DNA from: Siphonodentalium dalli
Lineage: Eukaryota; Mollusca; Scaphopoda; Gadilida; Siphonodentaliidae
Reading direction: 5' to 3'
Assembly (NCBI GenBank): GCA_032622095.1
Contig: CP136061.1
Span: 25,176,991-25,240,990 of the forward strand
Length of the DNA: 64,000 nt
Under the pieces are notes generated by a model. It saw only the letters and a list, made by a program, of their open reading frames with translations, was not told where the DNA came from and ran no database searches. Position 1 is the first letter of the stretch. Each line of letters opens with the position of its first letter. Shown here piece after piece: positions 46,513 to 59,119 of the stretch. The translations under genes and the position numbers were made by a program.

Positions 46513-46831
46513 CATTAATATAAAAAATGTGTTGAATGTAGACTAGACTTAATTCATTCCAAACCCTCAGGTAGAGTTAAGTCCCATCGCTACGCTGGTC
46601 TGACCGTATATATACGTAATTCGATCTAACAATTGTATTTAATAGTTTTGTCGGTTTGTCAATTTCATTTTATTTGATATAGTCAATTTCCAAATGAATA
46701 TGGACAGTGCTGTTTCTCAGAATCATGCAGAACCGAGCAAAGTCTTGAATAAAATGCGAGATTTTCTCACAGTCTGCGTACGTGTTCGCAGCGGTCAGGG
46801 CAGTACACGAGGGGACTGAACTCTGCGTTGC

Positions 46832-46935
46832 GGTTTGAGTTCAACTAATTGAAGGAGCTGATGGAAGGGGGACGCGATGGGGCAATCGGCCTCTGGTTGG
46901 TTGACTATTGTAGCAATGCGCATTTCCCAGAAATT
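46832..46935 (+). pseudogene. Relic of a lectin C-terminal exon (2)
   Basis: The reading LKELMEGGRDGA..LVDYCSNAHF parallels WKGCMEGEFDGG..LDSVNCDNDNVH in spacing. It contains a stop just before, and lacks the final YC. Interpreted as a second decayed exon copy. Confidence 0.4.
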
Positions 46936-46939
46936 GTGA

Positions 46940-47380
46940 TCTACTTGGAGGGGGTACTGTACTAATCAATGATAAGCTAAGTTATTATCATTGGTACAGT
47001 CCCACGTGAGTCATTTTTATTTTAGACAGGAATATTTCTTTTAAACAAAATCGAATAATTTCCAACTTCTGGATAAACGCTTGGCTGGAATGACCATCAG
47101 TTCCCAAAACACAGGGCATGGTAGATTAAGGTGCAAATTAGAACATTCCGACTTAATGGGATGGTGGAAATGTAGTTCGAAGTTGGAAATTCCATATTGG
47201 ACACCCAGGATGCCACGCCCCTGTTTATGACAAGTTGCATGTTGCGATATGTGGCCGATACGTACAGTTATTAATCAGAAGAGAACTGCGATTCCAATAA
47301 GCGTATATTCATAAAATATATATGTATACCAAACCGATTAGGTAGGAGGGAAGATTACACCCTGATTCTACGAAGAAATT
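46940..47380. other. No gene; small palindrome
   Basis: GGGTACTGTAC near 46956 and GGTACAGTCCC near 46996 face each other across ~30 bp with inner TCAATGATAA/TTATCATTG. It is a tiny foldback resembling the ends of MITE families B and D. Confidence 0.45.
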
Positions 47381-47383
47381 TAA

Positions 47384-47730
47384 AAGGGCACTGTACACTA
47401 AATCCGGCCATTTATAGGACCATCTCCTTTTATACTCAACAGAATATATGCAACAAATGAATGAATTTGAGCTATAGATTAGTGCAAAATACACTCATGT
47501 GTCTATGAATGATGCAAACAATATGGCAATTATAATGAAAAAATGAATTTATGGCTGCAGTCATAAATAATTTTCGTTATAATTACCATGTTGTTTATGT
47601 CGTTCATACGATCAATGAGTGTATTTTGCACTCATTCATGGCTCAAATTCATTCATTTGTTGCATATATTCTGTTGAGTATAAAATGAGATGGTCCCGAT
47701 AATGACCGGATTTAGTGTACAGTAACCCTT
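47384..47730. mobile_element. MITE family B, complete copy
   Basis: Ends AAGGGCACTGTACACTAAAT and inverted ATTTAGTGTACAGTAACCCTT. The arms continue almost to the centre (CTCAACAGAATATATGCAAC and its complement). Flanked by TTAA and TTAG, consistent with a decayed TTAA duplication. Confidence 0.8.
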
Positions 47731-47794
47731 TTAGATATTTTAGCACCTGTTTCCTTACAAAGATCGATTCAAAGAGTTCAGAAAAGTTTTACTC

Positions 47795-48282
47795 GATTTA
47801 ATTTACTTCGGGGAATCAGTGATTTACTCGGAGAATCATATAAACGATTATACAGTGTGAGGAGGAGTTGGTAGAATCGTCGTTGTTTAATCGGTGAATC
47901 ATTGTTGGATAATTCTGATAGAATAGGCTCTAGATTTTGAGCGATGGAAGGATATATAGCTCCAAGTGTTTGAAAGCAGCGATACCCGGTTCTAGGGGGG
48001 ACAGTGTTTCCTTAGAATTAGGCTTACGCCCATATTCGATAAATTACTTAATAAGATTTTGAATTTTTTTGCCCAACTCTCGAGTGAATTGTTGCTAGCA
48101 CCAGTAAGTTTGTGTCGAGCTTCCGCAGCTGCCAGTTTGAAGTAAACAAGGACCCTGCTTGTGCAGCAATAGTACACCCAAATTCTAATAAAATCCAGTA
48201 ATACCTTCTGAACTCTGTAAATCCATATTGCTTTAGACACTGATGCTAAAATATCTAGCGGTTTAACTACCCTAAGCTGCAT
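47795..48282 (-). pseudogene. Protein-like relic with one frameshift
   Basis: Minus-strand frame from ATG 48282 to a stop at 47992 (96 codons; includes KAIWIYRVQKVLLDFIRIW and FKLAAAEARHKLTGAS). A second open frame of about 70 codons takes over at about 47995 (GYRCFQTLGAIYPSIAQNLE, NDSPIKQRRFYQLLLTLYN), with a single frameshift between them. Composition and continuity look like real protein, probably from a mobile element, but I do not recognise the family. Its start abuts the start of the LINE fragment on the other strand. Confidence 0.4.
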
Positions 48283-48820
48283 GAATAAGGTGAAACATTT
48301 TTTCCCAAGTAAAGCATTGAAAACATTGTACTATGGACTGATTCAAAGTCACTTATGGGTCCAAATATGGGTTCATGTTCCGGAAGTCAAGAGAATATTC
48401 CTATTACAAAAACGAGCATTGCGTATAATATGCAATAAGAAGTACAGGAGTCACACAGATCCACTCTTTAAAAAAGAGAATATCTTGAAAATACATGACT
48501 TACACACTCTAAATTCCTCAATTTTCATGCAGGACTGGTGTTATAACCGCCTGCCCGCGTCTTTTGGAACCATGTACAACAAACGAGCAAAATCAACCCC
48601 AAGACACCCGAATCCCGTACTGTTAGAACTCCCTAGAACCAAGTGGTCAGGAAAACTACCCCAACACGCCTTCCCCACAACATGGAACAATATGGAAAAA
48701 GACCATACTGCTTGCCAAAGCAGGCACACATTGAAGAAGCGCTTACAGATAGCCATGCTGAAAAATTACCCCGAAAATGTACGCTGTAAAAACAAAGGAT
48801 GTCCCGATTGTGCTCAATAA
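48281..48820 (+). pseudogene. LINE ORF2 C-terminal fragment (~179 aa)
   Basis: Open from 48281 to TAA at 48820. It contains the typical sequence following the reverse-transcriptase core of non-LTR elements: LKTLYYGLIQSHL, FLLQKRALRIICNKKYRSHT, DPLFKKENILKIHDL, then a Cys-bearing tail (CKNKGCPDC). The catalytic core is absent: the copy is 5'-truncated at its junction with unrelated sequence at 48281. The 3' UTR continues to the tail at about 49590. Confidence 0.8.
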
Positions 48821-49591
48821 ACTACACGGATAATCCTAGTCATACTCGTTGTAGTTGTATAATCCTAATACTATTCAAATAAGTTTCTTCTCAGCTGCAT
48901 GTGGACACACGTCGCATTCTCGTTCCTAACATGCCCATATATACTGCCACACATAAAAAATGTTACCGTACATTATCATCATTTATCTAACGGGACTATT
49001 ACTATACACCGCCAGATATACATAAAAAGATATATATATGTAATATTGATAATTTGAATTATCCCAAAACCTCACTCAACAAAGAGACTTTCCGACGATC
49101 CATATAGATTCTCATTCTGTTTACCTATATAAAGATGGCGCTATCTCTCGCCTGAAACCGTTGTAGCAACAGAAAACAAAATATTTTGTTCCTAATATAT
49201 ACCCATGGAACTGGAACTGGAACTGAAACTGTTAATATGTTTTAGATAATTTGAACAGTTCAAAAAATTCCTATGGAAAGATAGTACATCTTCGATCTGA
49301 TAAATCGTCTGGATTGGCTCACAACCACGACAATACTCATTTGTGATATGCCCTAAGTACTAGATTATAAAATGTTTTATATATGACTATAGTCTGTACA
49401 AGTGCGTGGATATGAAATACAAGCATCTATGCTATTACGTATAGTTATACTTGTTTTAGGGGGTAGCAGGAAGACAGCCCAATAGGGCTAAGCTACCCCC
49501 GACAATACACTGTTATAATTTATTATGTATTACTGCTACTGTGTCATTCGTGTGTATTGTAAATAAACTATCCTATCCTATCCTATCCTAT
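48821..49591 (+). mobile_element. LINE 3' UTR and (CTATC)n tail
   Basis: Follows the ORF2 stop. Near the end are GGGGGTAGC and GCTACCCCC facing each other as a hairpin (about 49459-49499), AATAAA near 49562, and a (CTATC)n repeat at 49568-49591 that marks the 3' end of the insertion. Confidence 0.7.
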
Positions 49592-52489
49592 AAGCTAATC
49601 AGACTAAAATGTCCAATTTGAATTTCAACACAAAATAACATATCTGGCGACGGTTATGAAACATTTTCTCCGAAACGTCAAACATTGAAATGATCATGAT
49701 TAGAGACCTCCCATTAACTATTTTTTAAGGAAATCTTGAATTTTGATCTGGTCTTGTTTCATAAGACAGAACAACTCGTTATGAACCACACACCACCATT
49801 TTTTTGAAAGATGCAAAATAAACTGTTATGCGAATTAATTGAAGGATTGTTGGTGTCCTTATGAATCATAGGAATAATTTATTAACATGTACATGATAAA
49901 TCGCTTAAAAAAGGAGATGCTCGTTTAAAATAAAAATTTGTCTGGCTTTGTAAAGGTTGTGAAAATACGAAACATATGTATTAGTACGTTACAACCATCA
50001 CTTTCTATCTTTTTCTAGCCGAGGGGGTGGTCATTAAAAACAATTTCAGACACGTTTTGGCCACTTTCGATACCCACGTCTAGCTACGCCCCTGAGTTGA
50101 GGCCTTCTAATCCCGAAGTCGCGCTCGTCCATCAATAACAACACAATTTGTTTAAGATCAACATGCAATCCACAAGAAGTTCAACAGAAGGCGTTGGTCA
50201 TCCGCATAACAATGAAACGATAAATTTTGCATAAGTGCGAATCTGTCATTTATGACACAAAGTGCCATTGACCCAGGTAGGTACGAATACCTCGTTATTA
50301 GTCCATCTTCTCGACGCACCGAGACATTACAATTATATGTATCGCATTGCAGGAAGACTACCCTCAAACTGTCTTGTTCTATCATTGTAAAAATCTGAGA
50401 GAAATGTGCATTTAATCAGGAAGGATTTAGTGGACAGATGATTGTTGTCGAAATAAACACTGAATAGTTACAGAAATAATTATATTCCCCTTGACATTTT
50501 GTCGCGTCAGAACTAAAGTGTTCTATCTCCATATTTTAATTTTTGTTGGGGAATTGAGTTTAAAATTTTGACACCCCGGTTCACATGTTCTCATTCGGTT
50601 CTGGTGTGTGTGATAGCTGGCGCAAAATACAAATATATGCCGAGTTTAGAGACAAAGTATATATCTTGGGTGTAATCACGAAAAAAAATAACACTTTGGA
50701 GATAAAATAATTTGGATTAAATATTAAATTTTGCATACGTGCTATACTATTTTTTTGTGTGTATTTCAATCATATAAAATTGCAAATTTTTTGCCAAGTT
50801 TGATTTCTATTGCTTTCTATCGAAGGTCAGAGATACAACAGTATAGCACTGCAGTCGGCACCTGTTCTGTTTTAGCGTACTTGGTGGAACCGACCGTAAG
50901 TTAGGGGTTAGCAATGCCGGAATGTAACGTACATGTCTATGTGGCACGATAGTGCATGAACCATCTCGGACAGACTCCTGAGCGCGGTACGATAGGCGGG
51001 TGTTATCCTTTGTCTTTACGCTCACATGCATAGTGTGTGGGTTAATATATTCACTTCCGTCTTAGCTAGCAACTTGCCCGATCGCACATGTATGCAGAAT
51101 AGTGTTGCATATGCATGATATATAATACTCCCTGAGCGTTGTTAGACAGCTAGATGATGCACGGTTTGTGCCCTATTTGTTTTTGAGTGCGGTTTCCGCT
51201 CGAGCTATCGAGTAGTGCATGCCTCATCTCTTTGGGACTCTTGGGGCGGTACGGTCGGGTGCGGTCGCACGTGGTCGCCGTTGGTGCCAACGAGTCAAGG
51301 ACGTTAAAATCCTTTGTTTCCACCCCATAGTTTTCAGTGCCTGATCACGTCAATACTATGGATATAGGATAAGATATTTTGGTGACAATGCCACTCATGT
51401 CACGGTTCAATTTATCACGAGAAAGAGTCAGATGAAGTATCTCGGTCAATCGAAATTACGTTTAGCAAAACGATAGAACATAATTATAGTAAGTACATGG
51501 CCGATATCGATGTATTCCCGTACACGTGCATGCAATGACTGGTACACAACATCAACATCGAATGCTGGCCAACGACAGACACATATCAAATAAGAACATC
51601 ACAAACGGCAAACTTCCCCATAATTCCTCCACTTAACACGGGGGGGTGGTGATCAAAGTCCCGGACACGTAGGCGTTTTTCCACTTTGACCTCTTGGCAC
51701 CCACCAACCACATTTTTTCTTTCAAAATTGTTTTCCGGTGTATTTTCAGAGACCCAACACCTTTTTCGAAGATTTGTGCCACATATCTACATGATGACAT
51801 AACCCTACAATAAATCACATGTGTTCGTTATTGGTACTGTGAATGCTGTGTAACACAGTTTGAGACACACTCAACGAAGTGTTTTTTAATTTTTAAATGC
51901 GTTTTGTTTATGTTTTATGTGTTTCATTTTCCCCAACATGTTCGATACTTTAATGGCTCACCTTTCTTTCCCTACTGGCCCTGACCGCGAACCAGAAATG
52001 TTAACTATGGGATCTGAGACAGCACAAAAAACGTTCGATAAAATATAATAAATATTGTACGGCTTGTCGGAGACTATGCCAAAATGGTGGGCTCGGTGAA
52101 TATTCCTTCCCTCGGATCACTAATTTGGCATACGACCTCCGAGCTTTAATATTTATATAACATTGACGGATAACATTGAACTGTTCAACTCACCATCGAT
52201 GAGGTGATACGGTTCGTGTCTCGTTGTTAAATTATATCACCGGTGTAGTTTTTTTCTCAGTCATTATCGATGCCCGCTATTCAACTGAGCACGTTGCCGA
52301 AATTTTTTTTTGTGATAGGTCGCCCGTAACTGAAGTTTCATGTATGATGTATTTGTTGGTCTATATCGAATATAACTTGCCCTGCATGTGGGTTTTTTGT
52401 ATGTGCGGTTAAGTGATACATGTTTATCTGGTATATATGCACATTGTATCCATGTATATAAGTACGTCTGCACTGACACCGACCACGGA
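49592..52489. other. No gene recognised
   Basis: Long stretch without a supported exon. It includes a CpG-containing patch at 51238-51300 (GGTGCGGTCGCACGTGGTCG) and a relative of the C-rich repeat at 51620-51790. Confidence 0.4.
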
Positions 52490-52720
52490 TACCAACCAAA
52501 TTTGATAAAACATTTTTGTCGCCGATTTCCTCATCACGATATACGAAAATTCTAATAAGGTGGTTTAAATAGACGCCAAATTGATGCCGTTCGAGTCAGG
52601 GGTGGGAGAAAGAAAGGCACCTTTTTTATATTTGATAAAAAATACCGTTGTCGCCGATTTCCAACAAACATATAATGCATTTGATTTGTGCCTAACTTTG
52701 ATCTAGAGTCTGAAAATGTC
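52490..52720 (+). repeat. Dispersed repeat G, two diverged units
   Basis: GTCGCCGATTTCC occurs twice (about 52518 and 52651) with TTTGATAAAA before it and GGGGTGGGAG between. The same words recur at about 55685 and in 60.66-61.32 kb. Confidence 0.55.
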
Positions 52721-53099
52721 TTAATCTTACTTGTTGACTTGAATTCTGACATTTATCACAGCATGTGCAATATATATAAGCATTTGGGACGAATTCGTGA
52801 ATGTATTGTCCGTATGTGTATTTAGCCTTAAATATAAGACTAGAGGCAGTTTCAGCCTCATCGCCACATATTCATAAGTAGCTATGTTGATTGACACGTG
52901 CCCTCTGTCAACGATCCAGCAGGAAGAAGACTTTTGTTGTTTAATTACAAACCGTTGAATGACATACACGATGAACAGAAATGGCGTTTACCACCCAAGA
53001 TATTCCTGTGGTTCTGGAATTGAATTTAATGTAAAACAGATGTGGTGGTAAGCTAATGTATATACATATGCTTAGTAGAGTCTAAAATGGTTGATATTT

Positions 53100-53567
53100 C
53101 CGACAATTTATAATTACGATTAGTACACTTGAAGGTTTATAATTACGATTATTACACTTGAAGGTTTATAATTACGATTAGTACACTTGAAGGTTTATAA
53201 TTACGATTAGTACACTTGAAGGTTTATAATTACGATTAGTACACTTGAAGGTTTATACTTACGATTAGTACACTTGAAGGTTTATAATTACGATTATTAC
53301 ACTTGAAGATTTATAATTACGATTAGTACACTTGAAGGTTTATAATTACGATTAGTACACTTGAAGGTTTATAATTACGATTAGTACACTTGAAGGTTTA
53401 TAATTACGATTAGTTACTTGAAGGTTTATAATTACGAGTATTACACTTGAAGGTTTATAATTACGATTAATACACTTGAAGGTTTATAATTACGATTAGT
53501 ACACTTGAAGGTTTATAATTACGATTAGTACACTTGAAGGTTTATAATTACGATTAGTTACTTGAAT
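53100..53567 (+). repeat. Minisatellite, 29-bp unit, ~16 copies
   Basis: Unit CACTTGAAGGTTTATAATTA followed by CGATTAGTA. One variant lacks three bases (TTAGTTACTTG) and occurs twice, once at the end of the array. Confidence 0.95.
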
Positions 53568-53639
53568 AAATAATGCGTTGATGAGATTGATTATGGATGA
53601 ATGTCACGCAAAAGTAGTAGTCCAATGAATATTGGTTAT

Positions 53640-55155
53640 ATACACCTATAATACCTATAATACCTATAATACCTATAATACCTATAATACCTATAATACC
53701 TATAATACCTATAATACATATAATACCTATAATACATATAATACATATAATACCTAACAAATTATATACATCTATAATACCTATAATACATATAATACCT
53801 ATAATACCTATAATACCTATAATACCTATAATACCTAACAAATTATATACACATATAATACCTATAATACATATAATACATATAATACATATAATACACC
53901 TATAATACACATATAATACACCTATAATACACCTATAATACACCTATAATACACCTATAATACACTTATAATACACTTATAATACACTTATAATACACTT
54001 ATAATACACATATAATACACTTATAATACACTTATAATACACCTATAATACACCTATAATACACCTATAATACACCAATAATACACCTATAATACACCTA
54101 TAATACACCTATAATGCACCTATAATACACCTATAATACACCTATAATACATCTATAATACACCTATAATACATCTATAATACACCTATAATACATCTAT
54201 AATACACCTATAATACACCTATAATGCACCTATAATGCACCTACAATGCACCTATAATACACCTATAATACATCTATAATACACCTATAATACACCTATA
54301 ATACACCTATAATACACCTTTAATACACCTATAATACACCTATAATACACCTATAATACACCTATAATGCACCTATAATACACCTATAATACACCTATAA
54401 TACACCTATAATACACCTATAATACACCTATAATACACCTATAATACACCTTTAATACACCTATAATACACCTATAATACACATATAATACACCTATATA
54501 CATCTATAATACACCTATAATACACTATGTATAATACACTATGTATAATACACTATGTATAATACACTTATAATACACTTATAATACACCTATAATACAC
54601 TTATAATACACTTATAATACACCTATAATACACCTATAATACACCTATAATACACCAATAATACACCTATAATACACCTATAATACACCTATAATGCACC
54701 TATAATACACCTATAATACACCTATAATACACCTATAATACATCTATAATACACCTATAATACATCTATAATACACCTATAATACACCTATAATACACCT
54801 ATAATACACCTATAATGCACCTATAATGCACCTATAGTGCACCTATAATACACCTATAATACATCTATAATACACCTATAATACACCTATAATACACCTA
54901 TAATACACCTATAATACACCTTTAATACACCTATAATACACCTATAATACACCTATAATACACCTATAATGCACCTATAATGCACCTATAATGCACCTAT
55001 AATACACCTATAATACACCTATAATACACCTATAATACACCTATAATACACATATAATACACCTTTAATACACCTATAATACACCTATAATACACCTATA
55101 CTACACCTATAATACACCTATATACATCTATAATACACCTATAATACACTATGTA
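53640..55155 (+). repeat. 9- and 11-bp satellite (CCTATAATA / CACCTATAATA)
   Basis: The first ~250 bp are 9-bp units (CCTATAATA), the rest 11-bp units (CACCTATAATA) with rare variants. Variants recur in the same order with a ~0.6-kb step (CACCAATAAT at 54073 and 54653; TATACATCT at 54497 and 55121), a higher-order organisation. Reading frames here are artefacts. Confidence 0.95.
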
Positions 55156-55859
55156 TGAGCCAACTAAGGATAAATGATATAATATCAGATGGGATCAAGG
55201 TGACCATTATATGAAGCAGAACGTGCCCCTTGTTTAAGGTAGCTGTAATGTTAATTCACATGTCCATTGGCGTGCAATTACCATGGCATGCAATTACCAT
55301 GTCTGTGTCCTATTGAATAATGTGATAAGCGATACTGCTCTATAAAAACAATATATTCGTGAACTCATTTTGTGTTGGGAGTTAAGTATCCGTTTCAGTG
55401 TTTTCTTGGCATAAGAAATGGATTCGACACCATTCATGTCATTGAGTGGATACTGTGTCGCCCTGTCCGCACGTTTACTCACGGATCGATTTAATAGAAT
55501 ATACAAAAGACGGAATCAGAAATCTAAAAGAGAAAGCATCCAGACAATTCGTTATTGTTGCCAAGGTCAAATGATGATTTTCTTTCTGAAAATGTGTGTC
55601 TCATAAAGCCTGCTAATTACAACATCTCACAAATTACATCTGTTCATCTGTATAATAATTGGCTCCCTAATAACGTGGAATTTCGCCGATTTCCACCAAA
55701 CTTATACGTGGATGTTAGATATACATTTAAGTAGTGTCACTAGAGTGATGGTGGAGGTTTGGCCGCCAAAATGTTAATTTGGTGAACATGAAAGAAATCT
55801 CATTTCTTATAAAATTGGCCATGTATCGATCGGAATGACACATTGAGATGTCCCTAAAC
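55156..55859. other. No gene; one copy of repeat G
   Basis: TTTCGCCGATTTCCACCAAAC near 55680 matches repeat G. Short open frames only. Confidence 0.4.
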
Positions 55860-56160
55860 TCAGATCAAGCTTGACAATAGGTCTCGATATTCGCCCACGT
55901 CGGGGATCGAACTTGTGCCAACCTCGTCTAGCCCAGACTGCGATGATCTTACACTGCATGAAAAGCGAGATTTATAAAATATAAATGTTGCATAAATTTA
56001 GGACCCTGAATTTATACATGCATTTATACATATTAAATTCGCCTTTATACAAAAATATAAATCTCTCATTTATATTTTTAAATCTCGCATAAATATTGGA
56101 TAAATTTAGGACCCTGAATTTATGCATGCATTTATACATATTAAATTCGCCTTTATTGGA
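55860..56160 (-). repeat. SINE-like element with AT-rich repeated tail
   Basis: On the minus strand AAGTTCGATCCCC (B-box-like) near 55903 follows GGGCTAGACGAGG (A-box-like). Beyond CTTTTCATGCAGTG there is an AT-rich part whose words (AGGACCCTGAATTTAT, ATTAAATTCGCCTTTAT) occur twice, ~115 bp apart. The same order, in the other orientation, is seen at 60040-60620. Confidence 0.45.
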
Positions 56161-56239
56161 ACAGTGCCGGGGGTCAGTAGAGCTATTATGTCGCCAGCGA
56201 GCATTTATAGCAATGTAGTAAACATTTGATGTCACTTTA

Positions 56240-56937
56240 ACACGATTGAGTCAAATGACATGCTGACAACGTTTACCCACAAAAAGCCCATGACTGAAGA
56301 CCTTTCGCATCAGGTATCCGGACAAAACGCCCTACAGATAAAAAGTTAATGTGATATAGATGTTATACCTCTATAGACACATGTCGTGTTTCTCACGTAA
56401 TGACTTTTAAAAATTCGGGGCATATAATACTGACCACCTGTGAATGGGAAGGGACGGTGTGAAATTCTACAACACAGCCGCCTGTTTATACCGCCTGTTT
56501 ATACGGGGGTTAACATTCTATTCAATCTATTGCCAATGTAACGTGTGGTCTGTATGAAATATATCAAAGTGGGTGAAGCTGGTGATATAACACGACCCCA
56601 AGGGCCATGCAATGCTACAGGTGGTATCAATTTCAACAATCCACATACTTGGCAATTTTACTATCTATCGCTGATAAGGCTGCTCTGCCATTTTGCACTG
56701 GACAGAGAGAGAGAGAGTTGCATGGATAGTTAAATTAATTAGATCAACATGTTTGGAATCTCAAATCTGTGTTAATGTAATGCTGGAACACCGTTCATTT
56801 TATGTCTGTGTGGCTATGTGAGAGCTTCAACAATTTTCTTCTGAATTCCGATAAAAAATAAACAAAAGTTGTAAGAAATGTTATATTGTGTAGAGGACAT
56901 TAAAATTATGTGCGTGATATCTTAAAGAATTCAACAT
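56240..56937. other. No gene recognised
   Basis: Contains AAGACCTTTCGCATC near 56298, a fragment of the 35.9-kb element terminus, and a short (GA)n tract near 56703. Confidence 0.4.
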
Positions 56938-56980
56938 TGACGTCATCGACCACGGGTGAATTTATGAAACTGGTTATATA
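56938..56980 (+). promoter_or_regulatory. CRE and TATA box
   Basis: Perfect TGACGTCA (56938-56945) and TTATATA (56974-56980), 28 bp apart. A start site near 57005 is implied. The candidate first exon follows directly. Confidence 0.4.
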
Positions 56981-57000
56981 GAATTCTAACGCATCTACTA

Positions 57001-57126
57001 ATGTACATGTACAACATTCATCAACCGACAGTGTCAGCGCTCAAGCACAGCACAGCAGTGCAGCATCAGATTTATTCTGTTGAATCGCCAACAGTGCCCG
57101 ACACATCTTCCAGTGATTCTTTTAAT
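57001..57126 (+). CDS. Candidate first exon (about 40 codons)
   Basis: Open from ATG 57001 or 57007 to 57126, followed by the consensus donor GTGAGT in phase 0. Residues are polar and Ser/Thr-rich (ALKHSTAVQHQIYSVESPTV) without a signal peptide. No homology is recognised and no downstream exon was found in the window. It could equally be a 5' UTR exon or chance. The promoter elements just upstream are the main reason to list it. Confidence 0.25.
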
Positions 57127-57266
57127 GTGAGTTTGCTTCTAATATTTTATTAAAAATTTATTTATATCAAATTTATCTCATTCGTGATCGCGAAAAAGAA
57201 AGATTTGTCGCAGTCACGAATGACATAATTTTCGGTCCCCACTCATACTAGTGTTACACCTTTTAA

Positions 57267-57508
57267 TGCCTACCTATCACTCAAATTTAACACTTTGTTA
57301 TGTAAATAAAAGCCAATTACTGTAACATTTTTGGCTTTTGTTTGCATAACAAAGCATACTAACTTGACAATAACATACTATTTATGCGATATTTAGGATT
57401 GTTATAAGAATTTTTTTTTATTTATAATAACATTCTTTCTGTTTATGTTGGTGTTTACGGGTGTGAAAAGTTTGACAGTAATGCCCACCGCTAACGCTTA
57501 CTGTGCCT
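57267..57508. mobile_element. MITE family C, shorter copy
   Basis: The right end GTGCCT lies next to TTAA at 57509-57512. The interior shares ATTTTTGGCTTTTGTTT and TTGACAATAACATACTAT with 33.1-33.3 kb. The left end is degenerate. Confidence 0.55.
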
Positions 57509-57839
57509 TTAAACCACGATGAATCCTGAATTTGAAGCAATTAAAAGCAAAATTTCAAACAGAAATGTCACATTCACAACAGTAAAAACGTTACTAAGAA
57601 ATCACAGCAATTTGTGTGAATGCCATTCTATTAGACTTGTGCTTAATAATGTTGAACAATAATGAATCAACCAAGCAAGCATTGGTTCAATCACGAGTCA
57701 TTCACGACTCAATACAGTTGATGCTAAGTGTGCATATATGATGGGTTGGCCTGGTTTTTTATGGTAGCTTAAATATAACACTTTGTATTAACAATGGAAA
57801 TATGATAAAAAAAATGGAATGCCAGATTTTTCACTTTAA

Positions 57840-58381
57840 AGGCACGGACGGCGTTTGTTGCAGAAATATTTATATTTGTTCAAATCGCCATCAACAGAAG
57901 GAACACCATAATATATACAGTTCCGCTCATATATGCCATACATAATCAGCGCGTAAATAGTATATTGTCGTCAAGACGTACGCGGGTGTACTTAAACAAG
58001 AGACTGTGCGTGTTACAGAAGTTGTGTAACAGAAGTTGTGCTTCTGTTTACATAACGCAACGCAATTATATTGGTTAATCACGCAAAAATGATATGAACG
58101 CTCTTTATTATTTCCATATCAGGATAACAGAAACATTGAAACAAATAACGCTCTTTATGTTTACCATATCCGGATCTAAATACAAGCCAGGAAAAGTAAC
58201 TTTTGATGCCTTTGTTTACATAACAAAGGGGAATAGTTGACAATAACTTACTGTTTATGCCATATTTCTGATTAACATAAGAACAAAGTATGTCTATATC
58301 TTACTATTCCTTCTGTTTGTGGCGGTTTTTGATGGAGATGAATATTTTAACAGCATACCCACCACAAGGCCTCCCGTATCT
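57840..58381. mobile_element. MITE family C, longer copy
   Basis: TTAA at 57836-57839 and 58382-58385. The left end starts AGGCACGGACGGC and the right end carries AAGGCCTCCCGTATCT. The middle has TGTTTACATAAC repeats. Non-coding. Confidence 0.65.
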
Positions 58382-58756
58382 TTAATGTGCAATATATTCA
58401 AACTCTTTTATGTCATCACTAAATTTTATAAACTTTTTGAGTAAAAACCTTATGGGATTAAATTGATCAATAAATGTGAATTTACCCTCATTTATTGCCA
58501 GATTTAAACGGACAGTAAGAATTATATCTAGAATCCAACTCAATTAAATATTTATATTGAAATATTATTCTTTTGTAGATGTAATAAAGTTGCAATTCCC
58601 ATTGGAGAAAATGGCCGACATAAGACGATATATCAGATAAAAGCTGAAGAACAGTAATAAGCTGACGAAAAGACGACAACAGGCAGAGAAAGATAGACTG
58701 GCAAAGGCAGAGATAGAGCGAGAGAGAGAGAGAGGGGAATTGCCACAATAATTTAA

Positions 58757-59116
58757 AGTTACACAATCCGTTTAAATACCCCTAAATTACCAGTTCTCTG
58801 GCAATGTGGATAAAAAGTATTTGATTTGAGTCGATGAGCAAATTTTCAAAATGTGTTATTTATCACCACCTCGAATATTTGGCGGCCTAGAAAGAATTCT
58901 ACTGACCTCTTCCAGAACTATTAAAGGCATGCCTGAAATGGCATCCGCGTATGTCTACTGGAAAAAATGAAGAAAAAAAATTGATAGGCCGCCAAATATT
59001 CGAGGTGGTGAAAAATAACTATCAGCTTTGATGGCTGGGTTCCTTGACTCGATTCAAATATCGTTTAACCATGAATAAATAGTAATTTAGAGGTGTTAAA
59101 TCAGATTGTGTATCTT
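58757..59116. mobile_element. Diverged family A MITE
   Basis: TTAA at 58753-58756 and 59117-59120. Ends AGTTACACAATCCG and inverted GATTGTGTATCT. Inner arms share TTTGATT.GAGTCGA with family A, and ACCACCTCGAATATTTGGCG is present twice in inverted orientation. Confidence 0.7.
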
Positions 59117-59119
59117 TTA

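Noticed and set aside
53554-53943. 129-codon frame of Ile/Gly/Cys/Tyr repeats
   Set aside because: Translation of the 9-bp satellite.
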